A stretch of DNA of 64,000 nucleotides from assembly GCF_027595985.1 (NCBI RefSeq), contig NC_073311.1:51685292-51749291 (forward strand), written 5' to 3'. The stretch's first letter is position 1; each line of letters opens with the position of its first letter. Below, one piece after another: positions 1 through 10,834 of this stretch. Origin of the DNA: Sorex araneus. Taxonomy: Eukaryota; Chordata; Mammalia; Eulipotyphla; Soricidae. Under the pieces are notes generated by a model, which was not told the DNA's origin, did no database searches, and saw nothing but the letters and a program-made list of their open reading frames with translations. Position numbers and translations under genes: made by a program.

Positions 1-295
1 ATTCCATTTGATTGATTTATTTGTATTTAGTTTTCCTAATTATTTTATTACATTTATTTGACCAGGTAATTAAATAATAATATTGTTCAAAATATGATAT
101 ATAATGGTAAACAAATTCTCTTAATCCATTTTGTCTTCTGTTTGCCTACTTATTTTTTCTTAGAGTTAAACTCATAATTGTCTTCTCAAATATTATACCA
201 GATATAACGTAGAAAAGTACAGTTATATTTTCATATATATAATTTTTGCTTAACTATATTACTAGATAAAAGTGTAGTTCTATATATATTTTAAA

Positions 296-905
296 TGTCT
301 TTCTGATTGTTGCATATCTGATTGTTGCATATTGTTGCATCAGAGTACTTTTAGTAAATAGTTGCAAGTGATGTACCAACATTTATCTAATGACTTTTGT
401 TTCTAAAGATATTTAAATATGATTTTATTTTTAATTTTTTTGGCTTTTGGGGTCACACTTGGAAATGCTCAGGGATTACTCCTGAGTCTGCACCCAGGAA
501 TTACTCCTGGCAGTGCTCAGGACCCGTATGGGAAGCCTGGTATTGAAGCTGGTTGACCACGTGCAAGGCAAATGCCCAACCCACTGTACAATCACTCCAG
601 CCCTTATATTTAGATTTTAACTATCATTTTGCTAGAGTAGAATGTATTCTCAATGAATAAAATTTAGTACGTCTTTCATTGCATATATCCATTGTGTAAG
701 TCTCTAGCAGTACAATTACTGTGTCAAACATGTGTTCATTAAATATTAATACCTATTTGGAAATTGCCCTTCATGGAGGTGGTACCCTAGTCATCTTTAT
801 GGCAACTCTCAAAAATGCCTGCTTCCTCCCATCCCTCCACCAATCTGTTTCCAACTTGATTTTCACAATTAACTATCCAATAAAAAAGCATATCTTGAGT
901 CATTT
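296..905 (+). other. 3' flank of a KLR duplicon whose gene lies left of the window
   Basis: Not coding. The stretch around 360-415 closely matches 24295-24345 (both carry a GTACCAACATTTAT core), which lies about 600 bases downstream of the gene 1 stop codon. A second match is 800-875 with 24535-24600 (shared CCTGCTTCCTCCCATC). Weaker versions occur downstream of gene 2 (42165-42605) and gene 3 (56720-57730). By position it should be the 3' flank of another + strand KLR unit. An old antisense SINE interrupts it. Confidence 0.55.
428..603 (-). repeat. SOR-type tRNA-derived SINE, antisense
   Basis: Reads in reverse: poly(T) first, then the GGTCACAC...CTCAGG core, ending CACTCCAGCCC. Diverged, so an older copy. 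Confidence 0.8.
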
Positions 906-1619
906 AGATGTGTAATTTCCCATTATTAATGAGATTGAGCATTTTTGTATGTGATATATATTATTTAAAATGTCTATTTATATCTTTTTTGCATGAAAAT
1001 CACAAATATAATTTTGGGCAAATGAAATGACACATCAAATGATTCATCCTATAAAATTCTGTTGACTTATAAAGTTCAAGACCAATAAAAATAATTTCCA
1101 TGGTTAAAACTTAAGACAAAACTAACTGGAATATGGTTAATTCCCAGAAGAAACAATAATGGTGAATAAATAGCTATTTTACTGCAAGGGATTACTGCTG
1201 GGACACATTATTCCATGCTAGTAATATTGCACTTAATTAGCTGAACGCTGGACACTTCATGTTGTATTTGTGTCATAGGTTTAACATAAAAAACACAGTT
1301 TGGTTGTTTTGTAAACAGTAGAAAAAATTTTCGTATGCTAGTTCAAAATCTAAGTATCAGCAGAAGCATATTCCATTTAAGTATATTTGTTTAGATCTTT
1401 CCCTAAGGATCGATTTTATTACATCTACAAAAATCTTATTTGAAGTAAGTGATTTATTTTAAAGTTGCTGCAGGTGAAAAACATCAATCTATGTTTTTTT
1501 GTGGGGACAAAATAGGTAGATTTATTTTTTCAAAATTCAAGAAATTGTATAAATGGTCTTGCAAATTTTTATATGGTTATTGTATTTCTATAAGCTTAAC
1601 AATAAGTTTTTTTAATTAG
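906..1619. other. AT-rich intergenic DNA
   Basis: No exon, RNA gene or clear repeat seen. Parts around 990-1110 (TATAAAATTC and neighbours) loosely resemble 57815-57900, so it may continue the 3' flank of the preceding KLR unit. Confidence 0.35.
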
Positions 1620-1835
1620 GAAAACACTTTTATTATGTTTTTTTTAATTTTCATAAAGTTGTTCACAATAATGGATTACATTCAATATTTCGACACCAGT
1701 TCCACCACCATCACACTTTCCCACTACCATTATTTTGAATTTTCCACCACCACTCAAACCTGCCAAAGAGGCAGATGCTAGATTGCTACATATTTTATTT
1801 GTATTGCCCACCGCAGTTTTAGAAATCTAAAATTT
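1620..1835 (-). repeat. L1-like 3' end, antisense
   Basis: Contains the AAAGTTGTTCACAATA core followed by a C-rich CCACCACC stretch, also seen at 32460, 37280 and 62715. The T-rich left end is the poly(A) side of a minus-strand element. Confidence 0.45.
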
Positions 1836-1839
1836 TAGA

Positions 1840-2770
1840 TAATTAGGGCCTGGAGAAATCTCTGCAGCAAGGTGCTCGTTCCATGATTGTTTTGTGTGTC
1901 TCTGGGTACTGGCCATGAATGGGCTTAAATAGTCGCCTGGAGGCAGCTCATGGGTGTGCATTCAGAGTCCCATGGGGGCGGGAAATGGGAGGGACTGGCC
2001 AATCCTCTATCCTAGGTGGCTTGGAGTCTGTCGTCACTAACCCGAGTACCAAGGCTTTTCATTGGGTTCTGGAAGTCGGCAGGTGCCAGGATACCTCGGG
2101 GGCAGGTGGAGGGATGATGCCTACTTTTCTCTGAGGCAACCTGGTGAAATCGGCCTGGTGCAGAGTCAGGAGGCATCTCTGCATGAGCTGCTCGGTTCCA
2201 AGATTCTTTTGTGTGTCCAGGAAACATTTTTAAACCTAAAAGATAATCTCAGAGAGTCTCTTGCCCGCATGCCTGGCTGTCTTCCTCGGGGCCCCTTGGA
2301 GGGGATGGGCTCCAGCTTCCCATCCCACCCCGAGCAGAGCTCCCGGCAGCTGAAGACCACTGGAACCTACCTATAGCCATGCTCGAGGCCCCTCTCCACA
2401 CGTTCGGATAGGCCTCATATATGAAGGGACCAGCAGAGGAACCCAGGTGTGTGTAATCCCATCAACGGCCAACATCCAGAGACTTAAAAGCGAGCTCCCA
2501 GAAGCTCAAGATATCTTGTAGCCTACTTCTCCCTCTGGGAGAAACTGGCAAGCTTCTGAGAGTTTCCTGCCCACATAGGACAGCCTTGCAAGCTTCCCAT
2601 AGTGTATTCATATGCTAAATCCAGTAACAAGCTGGATCCCATTCCCCTGACCCTGAAAGAGCCTCCAGTGTGACATCACTGGGAGGGCTGAGTCGAGAGA
2701 GACTTCTAAGATCTCAGGGAAAGGACAAATGGAGAAGTTACTGAGCCCGCTCGAGAAATCGATGATTAAC
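1840..2770 (+). repeat. GC-rich composite retroposon
   Basis: The part from about 2270 to 2770 is repeated in reverse at 24940-25450 (shared landmarks: ACATCCAGAGACTTAAAAGC, CCTGCCCACA, a CTCGAGAAATCGATGA end). The left part resembles the GC-rich bodies at 41520-41930. The end resembles the tail of the long SINE family, so it may be a SINE-terminated composite. The open frames on both strands here are repeat by-products. Confidence 0.5.
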
Positions 2771-3089
2771 AGGATTTCGTGATCGTGAAAAGATAATCTA
2801 ACAAAAAAGTCAAAACAATTTCTATGTAGAAATTTACCAGATTTTATTGAAATATATTAAGGAAGATCTTGGTAACTGGAGAGATGTTTGTTATCAAATG
2901 AGTCAGGTTTAATAATATTATACATATGTTGAGTCTCACCAGTAATTAACATTTGCTGTGATTGAAATAAAAAACCCCTCTCAGCACATGCACTCAGCAT
3001 AAACATGCCAGTGAAATGACCAAGAGACTGATGATAGATTAAAAGGAATATCTTCTTATGAGTGTCACACAAGATATTCATCTAAATAT
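2771..3089. other. Unannotated intergenic stretch
   Basis: Nothing recognisable: no splice-flanked exon, no RNA gene and no clear repeat. Confidence 0.3.
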
Positions 3090-4560
3090 GGAGTCATGGG
3101 CCCAGAGAAAAGAAGTAGGATATATACAAACACCACTCAAAAGAAAGCAGGAGGTGAGATATTCAGAGATGCTGAACTAAGGTCTAGCATTAGAGACTGG
3201 AGAGAGCCTAGAGTGAATAAGGCTGCACAAAAAACCCAACAAAACAAAAACCCACTGAGAACCCCCCCAAAACAAAGATTTATTCAAAGAAACCTAAGAC
3301 TGAAGAAAATGCAAATACCATGCCTATGGATTGAAGATTCAACAAGGAGGTGAATACTTATCAAATTAATCTGCATATTTATGAATGAATTCAAATAAGA
3401 AAAGAAGTATTTGATTGTGACATAATATTCCCAGAAAACCTTAAAGATCCCACCAAAAAATTTATTGGGAACAAAACCAATAAAATGCCATATTATAAAA
3501 TCATTATATAAAGCTCTATTGATTTATATATTTGAACAGTGAGATAGAAGAGAAAGAAACAAAAACCTCACTGCAATTGCATCAGAAAAAATATCAGGTA
3601 CCTACTCATCAACTTTACTAACAAATAAGTTAAAGATCTGGAGACAGTAAGTACATAAAGGTAATAAAATGAAAGGAAAGATGGAGTGTATATATGGTGA
3701 CTCACAAACCAACCTCCTGACACATGTGCTGTGCTTGAAACTTAAAAAAGGGGAAATAAGCTCAGATTTTAGAAGTAAACTACAAGGTAACCTCAAAGCA
3801 CACACGCTTAGAAGAAAGTAGTAAAAAGAAACCAATGGTAGCACATCATTATATACAAGATCAGAAGCAAAACATAAGCAGAGTAAACAAGGGAGAGAGA
3901 AAGAACAATGTTAACTGGCCAAAATATCCCAAATCCTCATAGAATGTGGCAACAAATTCTTCATATGAAGAATGACTTTGAACTCCCCAATAAAATGGAA
4001 CAGAGAGACTTCGGGGATCAGGAAACACAAGTCAAGTGTCTGGTGTTTATGAGAGACACATTCGGATTTTTTAATTCTCTTGATGAACACATCTCAGGGT
4101 GAAAAGTAAGAGAATGATCATACAGGCAAATGGTAAATGGAAATATCAGGACAGCTAAACTGGTATTGGCCAATTAGTATCCAAACTAAACAAGTTGTAA
4201 GAGAGGGGGATGAACATTGCAAACTCGTTGAAAGAAACAGAAGTGAAGCAAAAAAAAATGGAAAATTATTTTGTTTTTCACAGATTGTAGAATAAGCATT
4301 GTGAAAATGCTTATTGCATTTGCTTATTGCAAAATGCTTATTGCATTCTACCCAAATCTATACACAGATTCATTGTATTCCCAACTAAATTCCAATGACA
4401 TTCTTCAAATAAACTCCTCAAATTTATACTTTGTATTTTAACCTTATACTTATAATAGAAAAAACCCTGTGTGGAACTGGAATAAAGGCAGACTCTGAGA
4501 CCAACAGAAGTAAAGATTAAGGGACACATATTTCCTCTCAGTCAGAGTAGGTGTGTGATC
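3090..4560 (+). repeat. Degraded L1 fragments, sense
   Basis: A-rich sense-strand sequence with L1 ORF2-like phrasing, most clearly about 3540-4100 and 4345-4420. All frames are broken. A small tandem repeat of the 16-mer AAAATGCTTATTGCAT type lies at about 4303-4347. Confidence 0.4.
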
Positions 4561-5156
4561 CTGAGGTTTCATTGTTAGGCAATAGGGGTAAAGCAGAATT
4601 TCCTATGAAAAGCTATGTGGGAAGTTGGGTGGATTGAGGGTTACTGTTGGAAAGGGCTGACACTCCCATCCATGCAAACTAATTAGCATGTTAACTTTAT
4701 TCTACGGGTGAAGACAGGAATGAATCAGAATAAGAGTGAAGTTATTACAGAATATGACTTTTGGAACTCTCATATGTTTAGGTAATATTCAACTTTTCTG
4801 AGTAACACGGATGATTAATTTAAAATTTTTTTCATCTGTATAAATGCTACATTCTGGTTTACAATGGATATCTAAATTAAATTCCCTTCTTACTATGTTG
4901 AAAATGTTTGAATTTTAAACAATATAATAATTTTATAATAAATGCAGTTTTATAGTTACAATTACATTTTCATATCAGTTGGTTTCCAGATATTCTCCAT
5001 TTAAAATATAAACTAAAATCAATTTATCAGGAAAATATGACTTTATCACAAGCTTTAACTTATAACAGCAATGTGGTGAAGAGTATACGAAATAAGTGAA
5101 TTTTTGCATACATTTTAACATTCATGAATGTTAAAATCAATTAACACTAAATAACA
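4561..5156. other. Unannotated AT-rich DNA
   Basis: No gene or repeat recognised. Confidence 0.3.
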
Positions 5157-5400
5157 TTTAATTAATGGAATAATTAATAATTAACAACACTTTACAATTA
5201 ATATCTTATATAATATTATTAAATTACATGTTATTAATTTATCACATATTATCAATTTATTACATGTTATTACTTTATTACATGTTATTAATTCAATTTA
5301 TTACATGTGATTAATTTATTTAATTAATGGAATAATATTTAACAACACTTTACAATTAATATCTTATATCATATTATTAAATTACATGTTATTAATTTAT
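5157..5400. repeat. AT-rich direct repeat
   Basis: An approximately 82-base unit at 5157-5241 recurs at 5319-5400 with few changes (both contain AACAACACTTTACAATTAAT). Between them are several short TTTATTACATGTTATTA-like units. It is extremely A+T rich. Confidence 0.8.
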
Positions 5401-5664
5401 TGAAAAGAGCCTCCAACCAATCCTGCTTGATTATCGTTCATATTTAAGGGACTGACAAGAGCAACCACAGACAATCAACAGGTGAGGGCCCTCGTTACCT
5501 CGAGACCAGTTCTGTAAGGTTATTATGTAGTTTACACTTAAAGTTTACGCTTATTTCCCTTTTTAAGTTTAAGGCACATAAGTCTATGGATGTTGGGAAG
5601 TCCTTTTGAACAGACTATAAAAATGGTGGTGCATTTTTTTGACACATATAATTTTAATAACATA

Positions 5665-5900
5665 TAGTGATAGCACAGGGTGTAGGGCATTGGCCTTGCA
5701 CACGTCTGACCCAGAATCGTCCCTCTTGGAGAGCCCAGCAAGCTACCGAGAGTATCCCGCCAGCATGGCAGAGCCTGGCAAGCTACCGTGGCATATTGGA
5801 TATGCCAAAAACAGTAACAATAAGCCTCACAATGGAGACGTTACTAGTGCCCACTCGAGCAAATCAATGGAAAACGGGAAGACAGTGCTGCAATGCTACT
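5665..5900 (+). repeat. Long SINE family (tRNA head plus AGAGCC body)
   Basis: Begins with the tRNA-like AGTGATAGCACAGGG head, then GAGAGCCCAGCAAGCTACC, ATATGCCAAAAACAGTAACA and CTCGAGCAAATC blocks, shared with 18083, 31749 and 58330. It lacks a long poly(A) tail. Confidence 0.8.
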
Positions 5901-6039
5901 ATGTGTTATTAAATAAGTAGCATATATGTTATTCAAATTCTATTGACCACTATTGAAAACACAAAATTATACTATGTTTACATTGCGTTTTGTATAAATA
6001 TTGGTGAATATTGGATAGCTTGTGGTAAATCAATGAAAA

Positions 6040-6600
6040 TTAGCAGGAACAATGACTCTCTTGTTCCCTCCACCGTTGTCTCTGCCTTCCTCCCATGCAT
6101 TCTGTCTGCAATTTCCCACCCTGGTAAATTTCACACTAAAGACCAGTTCTCAGTTTCTGTTGCTTTGGCGCTTTTTAAAATTTCCCTACTATGCTTATTT
6201 TTATCCTCTTTATGAGCAAGACCATCCTGTATCTGTCTTTCTTACAGACTTCACTCAGCACTATACTCTCTGGATCCATCCACGTAGTAGCAAATTTCAG
6301 GATTTCATCCCTTCTTACAGTTTAGTAGTATTTCACTGGGTATACATACCATAGTTTCTTTACCCAGTCATCTGCTCTGGACGTGGCTTGTTCCTGGATT
6401 TTGGCTCTTGTGAATACTGCTGCAATAAACATGAGAGTGAAAATGTTTTATTGTGAAGTTAGTTGTGGGGATGGTGCCAAAAAGTAGAACTGCTCGGTCA
6501 CAGGGGAGCTCAATTCCTGGTTTTTGAGAAGAGTTCATTCTGTTCCCCCCCAAAGCTGGACCAGTTGACGCTCTTATCAGTAACAATAACTTGTGTCTTG
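6040..6600 (-). repeat. L1 ORF2 3' part, antisense
   Basis: Contains the widely conserved L1 phrase at about 6360-6435 (cognate of 'attcacaatagccaaaatcc' read in reverse; here GTGAATACTGCTGCAATAAA). Frames are broken. Confidence 0.6.
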
Positions 6601-6604
6601 GTCA

Positions 6605-6761
6605 TTTTTTTTGCCACACCTGGGGGTGATCAGGACTTACTCCTGGCTGTGCTCAGGGATCGCTCCTTGCAAGATTTGGGGGACCATGTGGCGTGCTGGG
6701 GATAGAACTCAACTCGTCCTCTGTAAGGCAAGCACTCTGCCTGCTGTGCTATCTCTCCAGC
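6605..6761 (-). repeat. SOR-type SINE, antisense
   Basis: Poly(T), CCACACCTGGGGGTGATCAG core and the CTATCTCTCCAGC end mark a diverged antisense copy inserted beside L1 sequence. Confidence 0.75.
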
Positions 6762-7339
6762 ATCAACCATTTGTCTTTGTAATAAGAAAAAATTCTTGAA
6801 ATGCACTATAGGATCTGGCTTTAGAAATTTTACTTAATTAATAGACCCTTAAATCTTTAGATTTAATCTTTAGAATAAATCTTAGATTTATTTCGTTACC
6901 CTAGAATTCAAATGTCTTATTGTTTTATAGTATTATTTGATTAAGTTTTACCTCTCTCTTACTAGGTCTAATGTTTAGTGTGACATATTTTAAAAGGGAA
7001 ATACCTTTCTATGAATTTCCTTGAAAATTAATGATTCAGGATCCATTATGAACCGAATCTCTTTTCCCTTCTCCCCCCACAAAAAAATAACAAGAAGAAA
7101 GTCCTCAAAAAAGTGATAAACCCATATCTAGAAGTAGTATCTTTCTTTTCATATTTTCATTAGTGTAGATTTTATTGAGTAAACATTCAATATACATTGC
7201 TTACTATATAAAAATATTTAGGGATACAAATGTGTTAGCTGATCAGATAATATTTGGAAAGGATCCTAATTAGAAATGGTTTCTAAAGTGAAAAACTAAG
7301 TGCCTAGTGTTATAATACACCAAACGGAGATTCTGATCA
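6762..7339. other. Intergenic DNA upstream of gene 1
   Basis: AT-rich, with no gene or clear repeat seen. Confidence 0.3.
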
Positions 7340-7510
7340 TGAAGCCGTCTTGCTAACGGCTCCTTTTGCACAGAGGGATTCTTGAGGTTGCAGTGGAGGT
7401 GGGGACTTCTACTCAGTGTTTGCAGCACTGCAACTTCTGGGGAACACAGAGTGTGACCTGCAGTCAGTCCGAAGCTCTGCCAGCTAGTGGCAACAGTGCT
7501 CAGAGGGCGT
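7340..7510 (+). promoter_or_regulatory. Distal conserved upstream block, unit 1
   Basis: Noncoding block resembling 27826-28000 (unit 2) and, more weakly, 45900-46060 (unit 3). Shared order: CTAAC(A/G)GCTCCT, a GATTCTTGA segment, GGTGG(A/G)GACTTC, then an AACACAGAG-like part. It may be a distal regulatory region or simply preserved duplicon backbone. Confidence 0.35.
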
Positions 7511-7628
7511 AGGAATCACTTATTCACTGTCCTGCTTAGATATTCCTGCTCTATTTCCTATCTTACTTGTACTTGACCTAATAAAGTGGATACTATTTGA
7601 TATGTTTCTGTTAAAAAACATTTTTGAG

Positions 7629-7814
7629 GGGCTGGAGCGATAGCACAGCGGGTAGAGCGTTTGCCTTGCACGCGGCCGACCCGGGTTCGATTCCCAGCAT
7701 CCCATATGGTCCCCAGAGCACCGCCAGGGATAATTCCTGAGTGCAGAGCCAGGAGTAACCCCTGTGCAGAGCCAGGTGTGACCCCCCAAAAAAAGCAAAA
7801 AAAAAACAAAACCC
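7629..7814 (+). repeat. SOR-type SINE with target-site duplication
   Basis: Near-consensus sense copy: GGCTGGAGCGATAGCACAGC head with an A-box-like motif, GGGTTCGATTCCC B box, then an A-rich tail. It is flanked by the 13-base direct repeat AAACATTTTTGAG (7616-7628 and 7815-7827), a clean L1-type insertion. Confidence 0.93.
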
Positions 7815-7827
7815 AAACATTTTTGAG

Positions 7828-8998
7828 AAAGGACAATTGGGCATAAAATAAAGCAGGCAACCAGAGTGATTACACATGTGGTCCTGGAAGACCGTTGTTC
7901 CGCAGTATTCTAACGTCTGTCTTCATGAGAAGAGCCAGTTGAATGGAAAATCTCGAGAACGCTGTTCTTGAGATATACTTATGTCAGAAACAGATTCTCT
8001 GAAATCAGTTAGATTCTAGAATAAATCAAAGGCAAACCCATAGGCCAAAGAATCTCAAATGAGCTACCATGGTTTGCAGGGGCAAACACAGCTTTGTTTT
8101 GTGGCTTATATAGAAGGAATCGCAAACTACGGAAAAGTGCGTTTGAAAACAGTTCAAATGCTGACATAAAACTAAGTTCTCAGTGGCTGTTACAGTAAAA
8201 TTCTGAAATGGATTTTACACCATCAAGACATAGGTGGCTTCTTCAGGTGCACAGATCAAAGAGGTTGACATGAAACAAAACCAAACTGGTTTTGCTCCCC
8301 TGTGACCTGCTACCAAGGCCATGTAGACAGCACCCTGCTCACCGAAGTGACAAATCACAATTTAAAGTAAGTTCGTGCATGGTTGCAGCTCCAACCGCTG
8401 GCGGGGATTAAGTTCAGCTTCAATGTTTTAAAAGAACTGTATTCAAATTCCTTCAATATTTTATGCTTATCTTACTGTTTATGAGTTAATTTTTATTAAT
8501 GTTTTATTTTATTTTAATTTTTATTATTTAAAGAGAAAGTTTTTCTCTGACCACTTGTTCATCATACAAGACAGAGGTAGAAAACTAGAGAATCCAATAT
8601 TGTAAGTATTTCTGTTTATTGTACTTGATTAAGCAATCTGGGTATGTTTCAGATATTTGATAAAAGTGGGTTAGCATTGATGCCAGTTTTAGAGGTTTAT
8701 ATATTTTACCATATTGATATTGAAAAATTGATAATTTACTGGCATGCTGTAAAAAATGTTTAAATCCTGGCAGTTAAATATGGATATATCTTTCATTATT
8801 ATAATTTTGAAACTTTTGTTGTTAGTTTTATAATCTGATGAGATTCAGAGATTTTTTCCCCCCTAGTCTTCACAGTGATTTGCTAAAGCTCAGATCTGAA
8901 TTGATATGATTGAAGCCTAGAAATATATTTGTTTCAGTTTTCGGTAACTCTTGTCTGACACAATTTCAGACAAGTAAATGGAAAATAGTCATCCTCAG
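7828..8998. other. Upstream flank of gene 1
   Basis: No exon recognised. Short similarities to the flank of gene 2 (28921-29340), for example around 8410-8450 versus 29300-29330, indicate shared duplicon backbone. Confidence 0.4.
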
Positions 8999-9200
8999 TG
9001 GAAACTTTTTATGTGAAGTGGCTGCATGTCATATGGCTATTGATTTTTTTTTTTTTTGACACAGTGTCACTAAGGCACAGTCATTGGTTCAGTTCCTCCT
9101 AGTGTCTGAGCAGAGATACAAGTCAGCAAGGTAGAACATTTTAACCTGTTTCTGACAAGCGTATGCTGCTTCCACTGTGAAATCGCCAGAATCCACGTAG
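8999..9200 (+). promoter_or_regulatory. Putative promoter and 5' noncoding exon, gene 1
   Basis: Homologous to 29695-29885 and 46563-46750, each the same way upstream of a KLR gene. Shared landmarks are GAAACTTT, TTGACACA(G/C)TGTC(A/T)CTAAG and a GAGGTACAAGT-like segment. The block ends in a donor-like site (TAG|GTACTAT after 9200). The coding exon has a matching acceptor (CTGCAG before 10748). Inference: proximal promoter plus noncoding exon. The start site cannot be seen. Confidence 0.5.
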
Positions 9201-9856
9201 GTACTATCAGTCATCGTGGGTGTGTGACCCGCCTCTGTGGTCATTGCAGCTGGTAGGGGTTTGGATAGCTGCAGGAAAGACCTGAGCTGAAGATCACATT
9301 GATTTATATGTTCTATTAACTTCATTCTGCAGGCCAGGGCAGCGATGGACCTGTATGAAAGTAGGTAAAATATTTATTATCTTTTAGGAACTCAGATATT
9401 TGGATCCTATAAAAATTCTTTTTTAGATCTCATAAATTCATATTTATTTTCTTTCCCAGTCTAATGAATCAACAAATAGTTTCCAAGTTTAAACTGTTTC
9501 ATAGTAAAGTTACATATAATATAAAGTCTGAATTTTTATGAGTATTTTTATGTTTAAAGCATGTCTTTTGTTATTTAGATATTTATTCAATGAATGAATT
9601 AACTAAGAGAAGTAGTTAGCAAGAAAAATACATTACTTTAGAGGAAGATTTACCTTATTATCTGTTGCTATGTAAAAAAAGAATGTATATTAAAACATGG
9701 TAATAATACCTTATCATTATTTAAAACTTGTCCAAATCAAGTTTCTTCACATTACAAAATAATTAAATGACAAAATCATAAGCTATTGTGATATTCCAAT
9801 GTGCAACTGAGAACAATCTGGTAGTTTGTAAAGTTATGAAAAACTATTACTATATA

Positions 9857-10022
9857 TTTTTTGCTTTTTGGGTCACACCTGGTGATCCTCAGGGGTTACT
9901 CCTGGCTCTGCACTCAGGAATTACTCCTGGCGGTACTCAGGGATCATATGGGATGCTGTGGATCAAACCCAGATTAGCCTCATGCAAGGCAGTCCTACCC
10001 GCTGTGCTATCGCTCAGGCCCC
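9857..10022 (-). repeat. SOR-type SINE, antisense
   Basis: First of three antisense SINEs in a row. TTTTTGGGTCACACCTGG start and GCTATCGCTCAGGCCCC end. Confidence 0.85.
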
Positions 10023-10098
10023 ATGAAATGTTATTTAAAAAAAAAGGAATCATTGTCATATTTCTAAAGGAGAAATTATTAATTTTTAATTTTTCTTT

Positions 10099-10264
10099 TT
10101 ATTTTTTGGGGCCACATTCGCTGTGCTCAGGGCTTACTCCTGGCCCTGAACTCAGGATTCACTTCTGGCGGGGTGGGTTTACCATCTGTGATACAAGGGA
10201 TCATATCCAGGTCGGCCCCATGCAGGGCAAGAACCTTACCTGCTGCATTATCGCTCCAGCCCCC
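10099..10264 (-). repeat. SOR-type SINE, antisense
   Basis: Second of the cluster, more diverged. TTTGGGGCCACATTCG start and TTATCGCTCCAGCCCCC end. Confidence 0.8.
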
Positions 10265-10281
10265 TGAAATTATTAAATATC

Positions 10282-10460
10282 TTTTTTTTATTTTTTGCTT
10301 TTTGGGTCACACCCAGCAATGCACAGGGGTTACTCCTGGCTCATGCACTCAGGAATCATTCCTGGCAGTGCTGGGGGGACCATATGGGATGCTGGGAATC
10401 AAATCCGGGTTGGCCGTGTGCAAGGCAAACGCTCTACCCGCTGTGCTATCATTCCAGCCC
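10282..10460 (-). repeat. SOR-type SINE, antisense, with direct repeats
   Basis: Third of the cluster. Near-identical direct repeats of about 17 bases (TGAAATTATT(A/C)AATATCTT) flank it at 10265-10282 and 10461-10478, marking its target-site duplication. Confidence 0.88.
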
Positions 10461-10755
10461 TGAAATTATTCAATATCTTAATGGAATTATTTTAAAATTT
10501 ATAATATAGTTAAAATATTTCTGGATATATAATATATGTATGTGAATGTATGTTTATGTTAATTACATATATATCTTTTGATCTTTTTATATATTGTTCC
10601 ATATATATAGTTTTGCTTACTTGGTTCGGGATGCCATGTTAATACTTAAGATCTTTTTATTACTTCATGATGAATGTTTAAATTTTTCAGTATTGTAATC
10701 AATGCCTATAAAACTTTTCGAGACTTCATTATATATTTTGTCTGCAGATTTCAAA

Positions 10756-10834
10756 GTGAAAGAGAAAAAATTGTTGAATAGGAACATGAAACTCAAAGGA
10801 AAGCCCCGAAGATGCCCAGTGCAGATTAAGAGAG
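10756..10834 (+). CDS. Gene 1 exon: cytoplasmic tail
   Basis: Acceptor CTGCAG before 10748; donor GTAATG after 10834. Aligns codon by codon with gene 3: ATG to GTG (10756), ITIM tyrosine TAC to AAT (Asn), and Leu-Lys-Leu to Met-Lys-Leu. The only in-frame ATG is 10786. From there the tail is about 16 strongly basic residues. This exon is four codons shorter than its paralogues. Confidence 0.7.

Noticed and set aside
7629-7814. tRNA gene suspected from A/B-box motifs
   Set aside because: The cloverleaf is not maintained and the unit recurs about thirty times with A-rich tails: a SINE.
9788-10463. Long + strand open frames (159 and 96 residues)
   Set aside because: They run through three antisense SINEs; the peptides repeat the same SINE-derived phrases found at every antisense copy.
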